Positions 52,930-60,670 of a stretch of 64,000 nt of DNA are shown one piece after another (the stretch's first letter is position 1; each line of letters starts with the position of its first letter). The DNA comes from an uncultured Bacteroidota bacterium (GTDB lineage: Bacteria > Bacteroidota > Bacteroidia > Bacteroidales > UBA12077): positions 16,565 to 80,564 of the forward strand of contig CAJXLK010000019.1 of NCBI GenBank assembly GCA_913055635.1. Direction: 5' to 3'. Under the pieces are notes generated by a model. It was not told the origin of the DNA. It did not search any database and saw only the letters and a program-made list of their open reading frames with translations. The translations under genes and the position numbers were made by a program.

Positions 52930-52992
52930 ATGATTGGAATCATATTTATCGCCATAGCCCTGTTGATCAGTCTGTTGAAAACTATTTTTTAA
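52930..52992 (+). CDS. Tiny hydrophobic ORF (20 residues), KdpF-like candidate
   Basis: The frame encodes MIGIIFIAIALLISLLKTIF, a single membrane helix with a Lys near its C-terminus. It lies behind both a -7 element and a sigma-54 promoter, and its last 11 bases overlap the 3' end of the convergent trkH. Size and character resemble KdpF-type potassium-transporter peptides, and the neighbours are potassium-linked, but such a short sequence cannot prove homology. No clear Shine-Dalgarno is present, which is common in Bacteroidota. Confidence 0.4.
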   Translation: MIGIIFIAIALLISLLKTIF

Positions 52993-54415
52993 TATAGAAC
53001 AGTGCCAGCACCGAGAACATTTCCAGGCGGCCCAAAAGCATATCGAGCGTTAGGATCATTTTAGCGGCAGATTTTAGGCTGGCATAATTGCCCAGTGAAC
53101 TTACATCTCCAAAACCAGGGCCCACATTGCCAAGGGTTGCTATAACAGCCGAGGCAGCAGTTTCCAGATCTATACCCAAAGCACTTATAATCAGTGTGGA
53201 AATAGCAATAACAAGGGCGTAAAGCACGGTAAAAGCGAATACAAAAAATTCGAATTCCTGCGATATGCGAAGTTTTCCCAATTTGCTCACAATCACTGCA
53301 TTAGGATGTAAAAAAAGGCGAATTTGTTTTTTGACTGATTTTAAACCGATTAAAACCCGGTCAAATTTCAATCCCCCGGAGGTAGAGCCAACACAGGCAC
53401 ACTGGATGGAAAAATAGACCAACACCAGGCGGGTTAAGGGGGGCCAGGCGGCGGTATCGGTTGTGGCAAAGCCAGTGGTGGTGCCCAGGGAGATAACCTG
53501 AAAAGCAGCTTCCCTGAATGACCGGCCCAGACTGGTATAATCACTAACGTACAATTTTAAGGCCACCAATAAAACCCCGACCAACAGGAACAACAAATAA
53601 TAGCGGGCCACCGGCGAACGAAAAATATTTTCCCGTCGGCCGGTAATGGTGGCATAAAGCAATCCAAAATGCAAACCGGAAAGGACCATAAAAAACATCA
53701 CAATCAGTTCGATGGTCATCGAATCAAAAGCAGCGATGCTGGTGTTTTTGGTAGAAAACCCGCCAGTAGCCACGGTGGCAAAGGAATGAGCAATGGCATC
53801 AAAAAAAGGCATTCCTGCTGCCGTTAAAAACAACACCTCCAACAGGGTCAATCCAACATAAACAAAGAGTATGATGCGAAAGATGTCGGTTGCCTTAGCG
53901 CGAAAGCTGCGCTGGGATATATCGGACAGTTCGCTTCGGATCAGGGTTAAACGGGAGGTTCCACTACGCGGGAACAAGAGAAGGGCAAACAAGATAATGC
54001 CGATCCCCCCAATCCAATGGGTTGAAGCCCGCCAAAAGAGCAAGCCCTTAGGCAAGCTTTCCACATCAATAAGGATAGAAGATCCAGTGGTGGTAAATCC
54101 GGAAACACTTTCAAACCAGGCATTTACAATACCAAAGCTACCACCCCAAAGTAAATAGGGCAGCATTCCAATCAAGCAGGAAACCACCCATCCGCTCACC
54201 ACAATCACTATGCCTTCCCGGGTTTGCAAATCATCAAACCGGGGAACAAATAACAAGGGAAAACAACCAAAAATCAAAGCCACCAAGGTGCTGTAAAGCA
54301 AGGGAATAAAAGCGGATTCTCCCTTCAACCCGGATATCAAAGTGGCAATGAACAAAAAAAAGGCATTCAGTAGGATAACCAATCCAATATGGCGAATGAT
54401 CAGATCTTTCCTCAT
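52982..54415 (-). CDS. Second TrkH/KtrB-type potassium channel
   Basis: 477 residues with the four pore repeats: SVSGFTTTGSSI, FATVATGGFST, ISLGTTTGFATTD and IATLGNVGPGFGD. It differs clearly from the TrkH at 27959. No trkA/ktrA gene is adjacent; instead the start overlaps a HAMP protein gene by four bases and a porin gene lies upstream on the same strand. It may borrow the TrkA at 26613 or another regulator. Confidence 0.93.
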   Translation of the reverse strand: MRKDLIIRHIGLVILLNAFFLFIATLISGLKGESAFIPLLYSTLVALIFGCFPLLFVPRFDDLQTREGIVIVVSGWVVSCLIGMLPYLLWGGSFGIVNAWFESVSGFTTTGSSILIDVESLPKGLLFWRASTHWIGGIGIILFALLLFPRSGTSRLTLIRSELSDISQRSFRAKATDIFRIILFVYVGLTLLEVLFLTAAGMPFFDAIAHSFATVATGGFSTKNTSIAAFDSMTIELIVMFFMVLSGLHFGLLYATITGRRENIFRSPVARYYLLFLLVGVLLVALKLYVSDYTSLGRSFREAAFQVISLGTTTGFATTDTAAWPPLTRLVLVYFSIQCACVGSTSGGLKFDRVLIGLKSVKKQIRLFLHPNAVIVSKLGKLRISQEFEFFVFAFTVLYALVIAISTLIISALGIDLETAASAVIATLGNVGPGFGDVSSLGNYASLKSAAKMILTLDMLLGRLEMFSVLALFYIKK

Positions 54416-55167
54416 TTTGAAAATTTTATCCTCGATATTAGGTCATTAATAGCATCCTGCAGACGTTTCAATTCATCGCGCGTTTTGATGCCAGCTTCCA
54501 GACGAAGTGAATCGGGGCGAAAATTCTCCAGCTGCCCAATCAGTCTTTCCAGGGGTGAAATCAGATAATGATTGATAAAAAAGTTGAATAGGAAAGAAAA
54601 GATGAAGGCCGAAAGAATTGCGACAATACCAGGCATGATGGCCCGTTTTGCTTTTTCCCGCAGATCAGTGGCTTCCTGGTACATACTTTTCTGATTCAGG
54701 CTCATCAGCTGGTTAACGGAATGCTTCACTGTTGAAAAAGCCTGGTGGCTTGTTTGGTAATACCATGTCAGGTTTTCTTCTTTAAAGGTGCCTGCAATGG
54801 GTTTTTCCCATATTCGGTTAAAACGCCCGTATTGTTTGATGATGCTGTCAATCAGGGGGCGTTCATTGGTTTCGGTAATGTTGTGACGGGCTTTGCGCAG
54901 ATTAGATTGAAACACGCTATCTGCCCGTGCAATGGTATTTCTGCCTTGATTCCAGTTGCCATGGACCAGCAACAAAACACCACTGTCCTCGCGCTCAAGG
55001 GCTTCCAGCATCGATTGAGAAGCTTGTATGGATTGATAATTGTCATCGAGCAGATCGCGCACCGAACGGCTGATCTTTGAAAATTCAATAATAGACAAGC
55101 CCCCGGCTACAATCAGCATAGCCACTAATAAAAGGAAGCCCGAGAGAATCTTTAAGCGAAGCTTCAT
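54412..55167 (-). CDS. KinB-like sensor fragment: two helices plus HAMP, no kinase
   Basis: 251 residues. A membrane helix (about 8-29) is followed by a helical periplasmic sensor with the phrase MLEALEREDSGVLLLVHGNWNQGRNTI, typical of KinB-type sensors. A second helix (about 175-200) and a HAMP domain (HYLISPLERLIGQLENF, DELKRLQDAINDLISRI) follow, and the protein then ends. In relatives a PAS and histidine kinase follow. The natural stop overlaps the trkH start by four bases, implying that the HAMP protein may act directly with the channel. Confidence 0.82.
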   Translation of the reverse strand: MKLRLKILSGFLLLVAMLIVAGGLSIIEFSKISRSVRDLLDDNYQSIQASQSMLEALEREDSGVLLLVHGNWNQGRNTIARADSVFQSNLRKARHNITETNERPLIDSIIKQYGRFNRIWEKPIAGTFKEENLTWYYQTSHQAFSTVKHSVNQLMSLNQKSMYQEATDLREKAKRAIMPGIVAILSAFIFSFLFNFFINHYLISPLERLIGQLENFRPDSLRLEAGIKTRDELKRLQDAINDLISRIKFSK

Positions 55168-55223
55168 GGGTCAATTGGTTTTACATTTCAGAAAACAAGA
55201 TTTATAATAAGGCCTTTAACTTG

Positions 55224-56549
55224 TCAGAATTGAATATCAAGGGCCACTTCAAGGATCTGGTTTTCCCATTCTCCGTTAATGCCCCGGTCAAGGGCATCAA
55301 AATCCACCACCAGCTTGTTTTGTTGGTAAAAATAGTATCCAACACCGTAAATCATCCGCCGGCTGTCAGAGATATCCATATTCCCGCAATCAAAATAATC
55401 ATACCGGGCAAAAAGGGTCCATGGGGTTTGAGGGATTTCATACTCGGTGAAAAACGAATAACCTTCATTGTGAGCCGCCATACCCCGACTGGTGAGGTAA
55501 CTGCCGTGGGAATTGCCCCGGGCTGAATAATACTGGGCAGTCAGGGCAAGGTGTTGGCGTTCATAACTCACAAAACCGCTATGCAAGGAAAAATCAGGCG
55601 CAAACGCTGCATTGCCCTTGCCCCAGGCCATATTATAGGTAAACTGAAGCCCGGGCAGGCTGCCGGGAAAAGGCCTCAGGCTAAGGCGCGCTTCCAGGTT
55701 CTTGCTCTGATTGTTTTCCAGGGCATGATATCCGCCTCCGTTGTAAATACCGATGGCCAAACTGCCATAGCGCCCGGGAAATTCATCATTGACCTGTTGC
55801 TGATAGCGATCGCTCATTTTGCCACCCAGCAGAGCACTGAATGTCAGCCCAAAATCGGCCGAATTGATTAAACCCGCCCGCTCCAGAAACATGGTACCCT
55901 GCACCCGGTAAGGATTGATCGACTGCTCATAATCCAGCCAAGGACGGTGAACCAGCCCCGCTTCCAGGGCAGGATCAGTAAAAAACCAAAAATCACCGGT
56001 CTCATAGTTGACATAGCAATACTTTAGGCGCAACTCCACATTTCCCCGATCAATGCCTTCCTGGTCCAGGGTAATGTCCTGGGTAAAACGGACCGACCAG
56101 CGGTCGCTGAAATGGCTCTTAAAGGTGACATAACCCCTTTTCAGGGTGAACAGATTGACCCGATTCCGATTCAAATCTCCATATTGATATCCCAAAAACC
56201 ACTGCCCTTCAGTATGCTGACTGACAAACTGATTGACCTCACTGATGAAGGTTTTTGAATTGTCCCGGGTTTTTGAACTGTCCCGGGCTTTTGAATTGTC
56301 CCGGGTTTGTGAACTGTTCTGCGTTTTTGAACTCTCCTGGGTTTGTGAACCCTCCGGTGCTTTTGAATTTTCTCGGGTTTTTAAATTGTACCGGGCTTTT
56401 GAATTGTTATGGTTTCTTGACTTCTCCCGGACTTCCAAAATATCCAGTGATTCAGAATCATTGGCCGAATACAAGGGAGAGGCCATCATCATCCGGCAGG
56501 ATAAAGCCAAAAGGAACAAGATGCCTGGGGCTGATTTCATTTTTTCCAC
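55224..56549 (-). CDS. Outer-membrane porin with N-terminal hexapeptide repeats
   Basis: 441 residues. A signal peptide (about 1-24) is followed by nine tandem hexapeptides at 48-101 of the form (D/E)NSK(T/A)R, then a 16-strand-type porin barrel (from about 115, WFLGYQYGDLNRNRVNLFTLKRGYVTFKSHFSDRWSVRF) ending with an aromatic (VALDIQF). The barrel resembles the phosphate-selective-porin-like proteins found beside kdp genes in Bacteroidota. It lies 56 bases before the HAMP gene, so porin, sensor and channel form one operon. Confidence 0.82.
   Translation of the reverse strand: MEKMKSAPGILFLLALSCRMMMASPLYSANDSESLDILEVREKSRNHNNSKARYNLKTRENSKAPEGSQTQESSKTQNSSQTRDNSKARDSSKTRDNSKTFISEVNQFVSQHTEGQWFLGYQYGDLNRNRVNLFTLKRGYVTFKSHFSDRWSVRFTQDITLDQEGIDRGNVELRLKYCYVNYETGDFWFFTDPALEAGLVHRPWLDYEQSINPYRVQGTMFLERAGLINSADFGLTFSALLGGKMSDRYQQQVNDEFPGRYGSLAIGIYNGGGYHALENNQSKNLEARLSLRPFPGSLPGLQFTYNMAWGKGNAAFAPDFSLHSGFVSYERQHLALTAQYYSARGNSHGSYLTSRGMAAHNEGYSFFTEYEIPQTPWTLFARYDYFDCGNMDISDSRRMIYGVGYYFYQQNKLVVDFDALDRGINGEWENQILEVALDIQF
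56247..56408. repeat. 18-base minisatellite encoding hexapeptides
   Basis: Nine imperfect 18-base units such as TTGTCCCGGGTTTTTGAA (plus strand) encode the hexapeptide stretch of the porin. The repeat keeps other frames open too, producing false ORFs on the plus strand. Confidence 0.85.
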
Positions 56550-57031
56550 AAATTAAATAAGAAATCACCACAAATGGATCATTCGCAGGGAACAATCCAT
56601 TCACATGATTTAAACAATCCCTTCACAAAGGAACGACATCCTGAAAAGCCCGGGTCTTTCCCATCATTGATCATACAGTCAATTAAGAAATCCTCAGGGA
56701 CAATACGGAAGGCTGGAAGAGCGCCTTTAGATTTGAACAAGCCAGACCGGCAAATAACTGTGGAAAAATGAACGGTGTGAAAAAAGCTACCTTAGATTTA
56801 GTCAAACCAGGTCGCTAAATAATCCCGGCAAAACGGAACCATAAGAGAATGGAGCTTAAACTCTTATAAATCAAACCTATAACTATCCCCGGCAAGACTG
56901 AACCTTGAAGGAACAGCACCTGCAATGATTTAAAAGCCAATGGCGATGAATAGCCAATGGCGATGAATAGCCAATGGGGCTGAATAGCCAATGGGGCTGA
57001 AAATTTCAGAGACCGGGCCCCGAAAAAATCT
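56550..57031. repeat. Intergenic region with a four-copy 17-base repeat
   Basis: This 482-base region lies between the outer-membrane protein and porin genes on the minus strand. At 56935-57002 it holds four tandem 17-base units (AGCCAATGGCGATGAAT twice, then AGCCAATGGGGCTGAAT and a final variant), exactly 17 bases apart. The rest shows degenerate repeats containing CCCGGCAAaAC-type phrases. No gene was recognised. Confidence 0.7.
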
Positions 57032-57505
57032 TCAGAAGGTATAGCGCACCGAGAAGGCACCTCCCCATCCAATAAAACCGGTATAACCGAGCAGATTCAG
57101 GCTTGGCTTCCAGTCGGCACTAAGTGTAATGGGTATGTCTTCTATTTTATATTCCATGCCGACAATCCCATCCAAGCCGATCACGCCATACTGGCCCCGC
57201 TCACTTAAGGTGGGGTAATAATCGTTCCAGGATCCGATATGGGCACCGCCTCCGTAGTACCAGGACAGGCGTTCCACATCAAAGGCATTGGCATGGATCT
57301 CATACAGCCCGGTGGTGGTGAATCCCCACCGGCCAAAAGACAGTATCCCTTCCAGGGCCGTTGATTCGTCCAGAAAATGTTTCACGGTAACCCCGGAAAC
57401 GTAGCCTCCCCTTAGCCCCAGGCCTGTTTGATAATCCTGAGCCAGCAGTCCGAGGGGAGCCAATAAGAGCAACCCCGTTACCATGAATCGTTGCATCTTT
57501 TTCAT
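57032..57505 (-). CDS. Small outer-membrane beta-barrel protein
   Basis: 157 residues. A signal peptide (about 1-22) leads to alternating beta strands rich in Gly and aromatics (GLGLRGGYVSGVTVKHF, LSWYYGGGAHIGSW) and the last strand ends FSVRYTF, an outer-membrane insertion signal. It resembles an 8-strand OmpX/OmpW-like barrel. The function is unknown. It is divergent from the ABC transporter operon. Confidence 0.8.
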   Translation of the reverse strand: MKKMQRFMVTGLLLLAPLGLLAQDYQTGLGLRGGYVSGVTVKHFLDESTALEGILSFGRWGFTTTGLYEIHANAFDVERLSWYYGGGAHIGSWNDYYPTLSERGQYGVIGLDGIVGMEYKIEDIPITLSADWKPSLNLLGYTGFIGWGGAFSVRYTF

Positions 57506-57632
57506 ACCGTTGTGCGATTTTGATCGGATTCTACAATTTCCCTGCGAATGATGTCTGCATATTTCACCGATGAGTTAAACCGGCAGAGTGTTTCGGCAAG
57601 GAAAGGCAAAACGAAGATTGACTTAAAGTTAT

Positions 57633-57640
57633 TATCTTTG
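57633..57640 (+). promoter_or_regulatory. Consensus -7 element (TATCTTTG) for the ABC operon
   Basis: TATCTTTG matches TAnnTTTG and lies 19 bases before the ATG at 57660. Confidence 0.6.
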
Positions 57641-57659
57641 AGGGACAAAATCCAGAAAA

Positions 57660-58637
57660 ATGAGACATTCCCTAAAGTACATCGGGCTGGTAATTTTGGT
57701 TCTCCTTTTCCTGGCGGCATCATGCAAAACCGGCCGGAAGGAGGGCAACCAGGATCCCGTTAAAGTCACTACCTTAAGGGGTCCAGCCGGCATCAGCATG
57801 GTCCATATGATGGATTCATCCACTCAACTGGACGGGCGTCAGGTGCATTATCAAATCAAAAACGAACCGATGCAGGTCAGGCCCCTGCTGTTTCAGGAGA
57901 AGACCGATTTTGCCGTAGTACCCACCAACATGGCCGCCATCTTATACAATAAAGGGGTTAATTATCAGCTGGCCGCCATACCCGTTTGGGGCACCCTTTA
58001 TTTGTTTGGCAGTGATCCGCAGATACAGGGGTGGTCTGATTTGAAGGGAAAAAAGATCCATTTGATGGCCCGGGGCATGACCCCGGATGTGATGTTTCGC
58101 CTGTTGTTAAAAGAAAACGGCATTGATCCGCAAAAAGAGGTCAGCCTTGACTATTCCTTCCCGACCCACATAGAGCTGGCCAATGCGGTGGCTTCCGGGA
58201 AAGCCTCGTTGGCGGTAATCAGTGAACCCATGATCAGTATGGTCATGCACAAAAATCCTAAAGTTCAACCTCTGATTAGCTTAAATGAAGCCTGGGAAGC
58301 CTACGCCGACTCCGAGATACCCCAAACCGCCCTTTTGGTGCACAAGCCACTGGCCCAATCCAATCCTTCCCTGGTAAAAGATTTTTTAAAGGCTTATCGC
58401 CGCTCGATTCAATGGATCAACCACCATCCCCGACAAGGGGGCCAACGGGTGGTTCACTACAACATCCTCAACAATGCCGATGTGGCAAGCCAATCAATCC
58501 CCCGGTGCAACTTGCATTTTGAAGCAGCCTATCCCATTCGGGGGCAAGTAAACGATTATTTGAAAACCTTTTACCGGATGAACCCCGATATTGTTGGAGG
58601 CAAAATACCCGATGAAAATTTCTTCTTCCAAAAATAG
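57660..58637 (+). CDS. ABC transporter substrate-binding lipoprotein (SsuA/TauA/ThiY-like)
   Basis: 325 residues. The lipobox is FLAASC (Cys22), followed by an NMT1/SsuA-like periplasmic-binding fold (TDFAVVPTNMAAILYNKGVNYQLAAIPVWGTLYLFG, LKGKKIHLMARGMTPDVMFRLLLKENG). These proteins bind sulfonates, taurine, nitrate or pyrimidine precursors. The ligand is not evident. It is the first gene of a three-gene importer operon and overlaps the permease start. Confidence 0.88.
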   Translation: MRHSLKYIGLVILVLLFLAASCKTGRKEGNQDPVKVTTLRGPAGISMVHMMDSSTQLDGRQVHYQIKNEPMQVRPLLFQEKTDFAVVPTNMAAILYNKGVNYQLAAIPVWGTLYLFGSDPQIQGWSDLKGKKIHLMARGMTPDVMFRLLLKENGIDPQKEVSLDYSFPTHIELANAVASGKASLAVISEPMISMVMHKNPKVQPLISLNEAWEAYADSEIPQTALLVHKPLAQSNPSLVKDFLKAYRRSIQWINHHPRQGGQRVVHYNILNNADVASQSIPRCNLHFEAAYPIRGQVNDYLKTFYRMNPDIVGGKIPDENFFFQK

Positions 58638-59376
58638 AGGCTATACCCTGCTGTCCATCCTGTTTCTGTTGGGAACCTGGAAGGTCGCCTCAATGCTGAT
58701 CGGCTCGGAACTGATCCTTCCCGCTCCCGAGCAAACGGCCTTAAGCGTGGGGGAACTTTTTCTGGAACAGGATTTTATCCGGATCGTGTCAGCCACCATT
58801 GTCCGAGGGCTCCTTGGTTTTGCCATTTCTTTTCTCCTGGCCATTATCCTGGGCACATGGGCAGGAATCAGCGCCCCTTTCCACGCTTTTCTTCAGCCTA
58901 TTTTGGTGACCATCCGCTCTACCCCGGTTATATCCCTGATCCTGCTGGCATTGATCTGGTTTGATGTGGGCCAGGTACCGGTATTTATAGCCATATTAAC
59001 CATGTTCCCTTTTATTTGCACCAATATTGCCGAAGGCATCCGCAACCTGGACCCCAAGCTGATTGTCATGGCCCGGATTTATCGGGTTCCCACCCGGCGG
59101 ATCCTCAAAGACATCTACCTGCCGGGGATCAGCCCCTTTATTTTTAGCGGCGTTTCCAGTGCCATGGGCTTTGGCTGGCGGGCCATCATCATTGGCGAAG
59201 TATTAAGCCAACCCCAATACGGCATTGGTACCTTTATGCAGAATGCCCAAACTTACCTGCTCGTAGACAAGGTGATCGCCTGGACGGTGATTGCCATTGT
59301 GCTGAGTTACCTGTTTGACCAACTGATCCAGCTGATTGAAAAATACAGCCTAACCTGGAAATACCATCAGCCATGA
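58612..59376 (+). CDS. ABC transporter permease (SsuC/TauC-type)
   Basis: 254 residues from ATG 58612, which overlaps the end of the binding-protein gene by 26 bases; the longer frame from 58591 is less likely. Five to six membrane helices and the EAA loop (ARIYRVPTRRILKDIYLPGISPFIFSG) are present. It forms the membrane channel of the importer and overlaps the ATPase gene by four bases. Confidence 0.9.
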   Translation: MKISSSKNRGYTLLSILFLLGTWKVASMLIGSELILPAPEQTALSVGELFLEQDFIRIVSATIVRGLLGFAISFLLAIILGTWAGISAPFHAFLQPILVTIRSTPVISLILLALIWFDVGQVPVFIAILTMFPFICTNIAEGIRNLDPKLIVMARIYRVPTRRILKDIYLPGISPFIFSGVSSAMGFGWRAIIIGEVLSQPQYGIGTFMQNAQTYLLVDKVIAWTVIAIVLSYLFDQLIQLIEKYSLTWKYHQP

Positions 59377-60077
59377 GCATATCCCTGCGTCATATAGACA
59401 AAGCTTTTAATCAAATGGTGATTTACCGGGACTTTTCCATGAACATCCCGGATAAAAGGATCAGTTGCATTTTAGGGCCTTCCGGCTGCGGAAAAACTTC
59501 CCTGCTTAATATGATCGGGGGCATCCTGCCTCAGGATCACGGTAGCATCGAAGGGGCAAAAGAAAAACAATTTTCATTCATCTTTCACGAGCCCCGCCTC
59601 CTGCCCTGGAAAAGCATAAGGAAAAACCTGGAGTTGGTGCTGGATAACCAGCCCATCGCCAACAAAAACCAGTTGATCGATCGCTACCTCAGGGTGGTGG
59701 GCCTCGAACATTTTGCCGATTACTATCCCGGTCAGCTAAGCGGGGGGATGAAACAAAGGGTGGCCATTGCCAGGGCCTTTTCATACCCCTCCGATACCAT
59801 CCTGATGGATGAACCCCTCCAAACCCTTGATCCCCGCCTTAAATGGAACCTGATGAAAACTTTCCTGAAAATCTGGAACAAAGACAAACGCACCGTGGTG
59901 TTCGTAACACATGATGTGGATGAAGCCCTGGTTTTGGGGGAAGAAATATTCGTTTTCAGCCAGCCCCCGGTGCAAATCAAACATCAATTCACCAATACCC
60001 TCTCCGAACAAGACAAAAACAATGAAAACCAAAAGTTTTTCGACCTGAAAAATTCCATCATCAACATCCTGGACTAA
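59373..60077 (+). CDS. ABC transporter ATPase (SsuB/TauB-type)
   Basis: 234 residues. Walker A GPSGCGKTS (35-43), signature QLSGGMKQRVAIARAF, Walker B ILMDEPLQTLD and switch His in VFVTHDVDEAL are all intact. It powers the importer encoded with the two preceding genes. A hydrophilic tail of ~20 residues follows the domain. Confidence 0.92.
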   Translation: MSISLRHIDKAFNQMVIYRDFSMNIPDKRISCILGPSGCGKTSLLNMIGGILPQDHGSIEGAKEKQFSFIFHEPRLLPWKSIRKNLELVLDNQPIANKNQLIDRYLRVVGLEHFADYYPGQLSGGMKQRVAIARAFSYPSDTILMDEPLQTLDPRLKWNLMKTFLKIWNKDKRTVVFVTHDVDEALVLGEEIFVFSQPPVQIKHQFTNTLSEQDKNNENQKFFDLKNSIINILD

Positions 60078-60670
60078 CATTTTCCTTCTGGTATCACCTC
60101 AATCAGTTGTAATGGAGGGCAAAGGCACAACGAGCCTGATCGGAACCCTACCCTTGCAGGGAACGACTTCATTGCCTGGATCGATGAACGGGCACATAGA
60201 TCATCCTGGGAACCCTATCTGAAGGGGGGCTTTTATATAGCCTATACGGACGAACAGAACACCAACCCCCTTTAAAATCCTGCCTGCGGGGGAACGATTT
60301 CATCACTTCAATGGAGGCACAGAAACTAGGACCCGCTTTGGTACCTGACCGATCAGGTGTTTTCAATAGACACATCGATGAACCGGAACACCAACCCTCT
60401 TTGGAAACATACCAGCAGGAGTTGGCTTCATTACCTGTTGGCTTCATTACCTGAAGGGATGAAAGGAACATCAATCCTCGTCACTCCCCTGCAGGAACCT
60501 GCTCAACAAGGAGATGCATAAAAAACCCCCGACAGCTCAATGCCGGAGGTTATCTTATTGAATACATTAAAATGTCCTTCTATACCTTTATACAGATGGT
60601 TTCATGCCTCAAAGCAATCCCCTGTCCCGTATAAAAATGCATCCCGGGTTACAACATCCATCTGTTGCTT
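60078..60670. repeat. Intergenic region of degenerate repeats
   Basis: This 593-base region lies between the convergent ABC and FKBP genes. It holds several loosely repeated blocks: GGAACACCAACCC-like phrases at about 60257 and 60385, CCTGCaGGGGAACGA-like phrases at about 60152, 60280 and 60490, and ATCGATGAACsGG twice. The minus strand at 60486-60520 reads ATGCATCTCCTTGTTGAGCA, a member of the CCTTGTTG family. ORFs here follow the repeats and look like decay products. Confidence 0.55.
60520..60551 (-). terminator. Terminator downstream of the FKBP gene
   Basis: On the minus strand AACCTCCGGCA pairs with TGTCGGGGGTT (11 pairs, two of them G-U), followed by six U. It lies about 120 bases beyond the FKBP stop. 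Confidence 0.75.

Noticed and set aside
56233..56560. Two overlapping plus-strand ORFs over the porin N-terminus
   Set aside because: They exist because the 18-base repeat lacks stops in several frames. The minus frame has a signal peptide and a barrel and is clearly the real one.
60169..60474. 101-residue minus-strand ORF
   Set aside because: It follows the degenerate intergenic repeats, has no family resemblance and no start signals.
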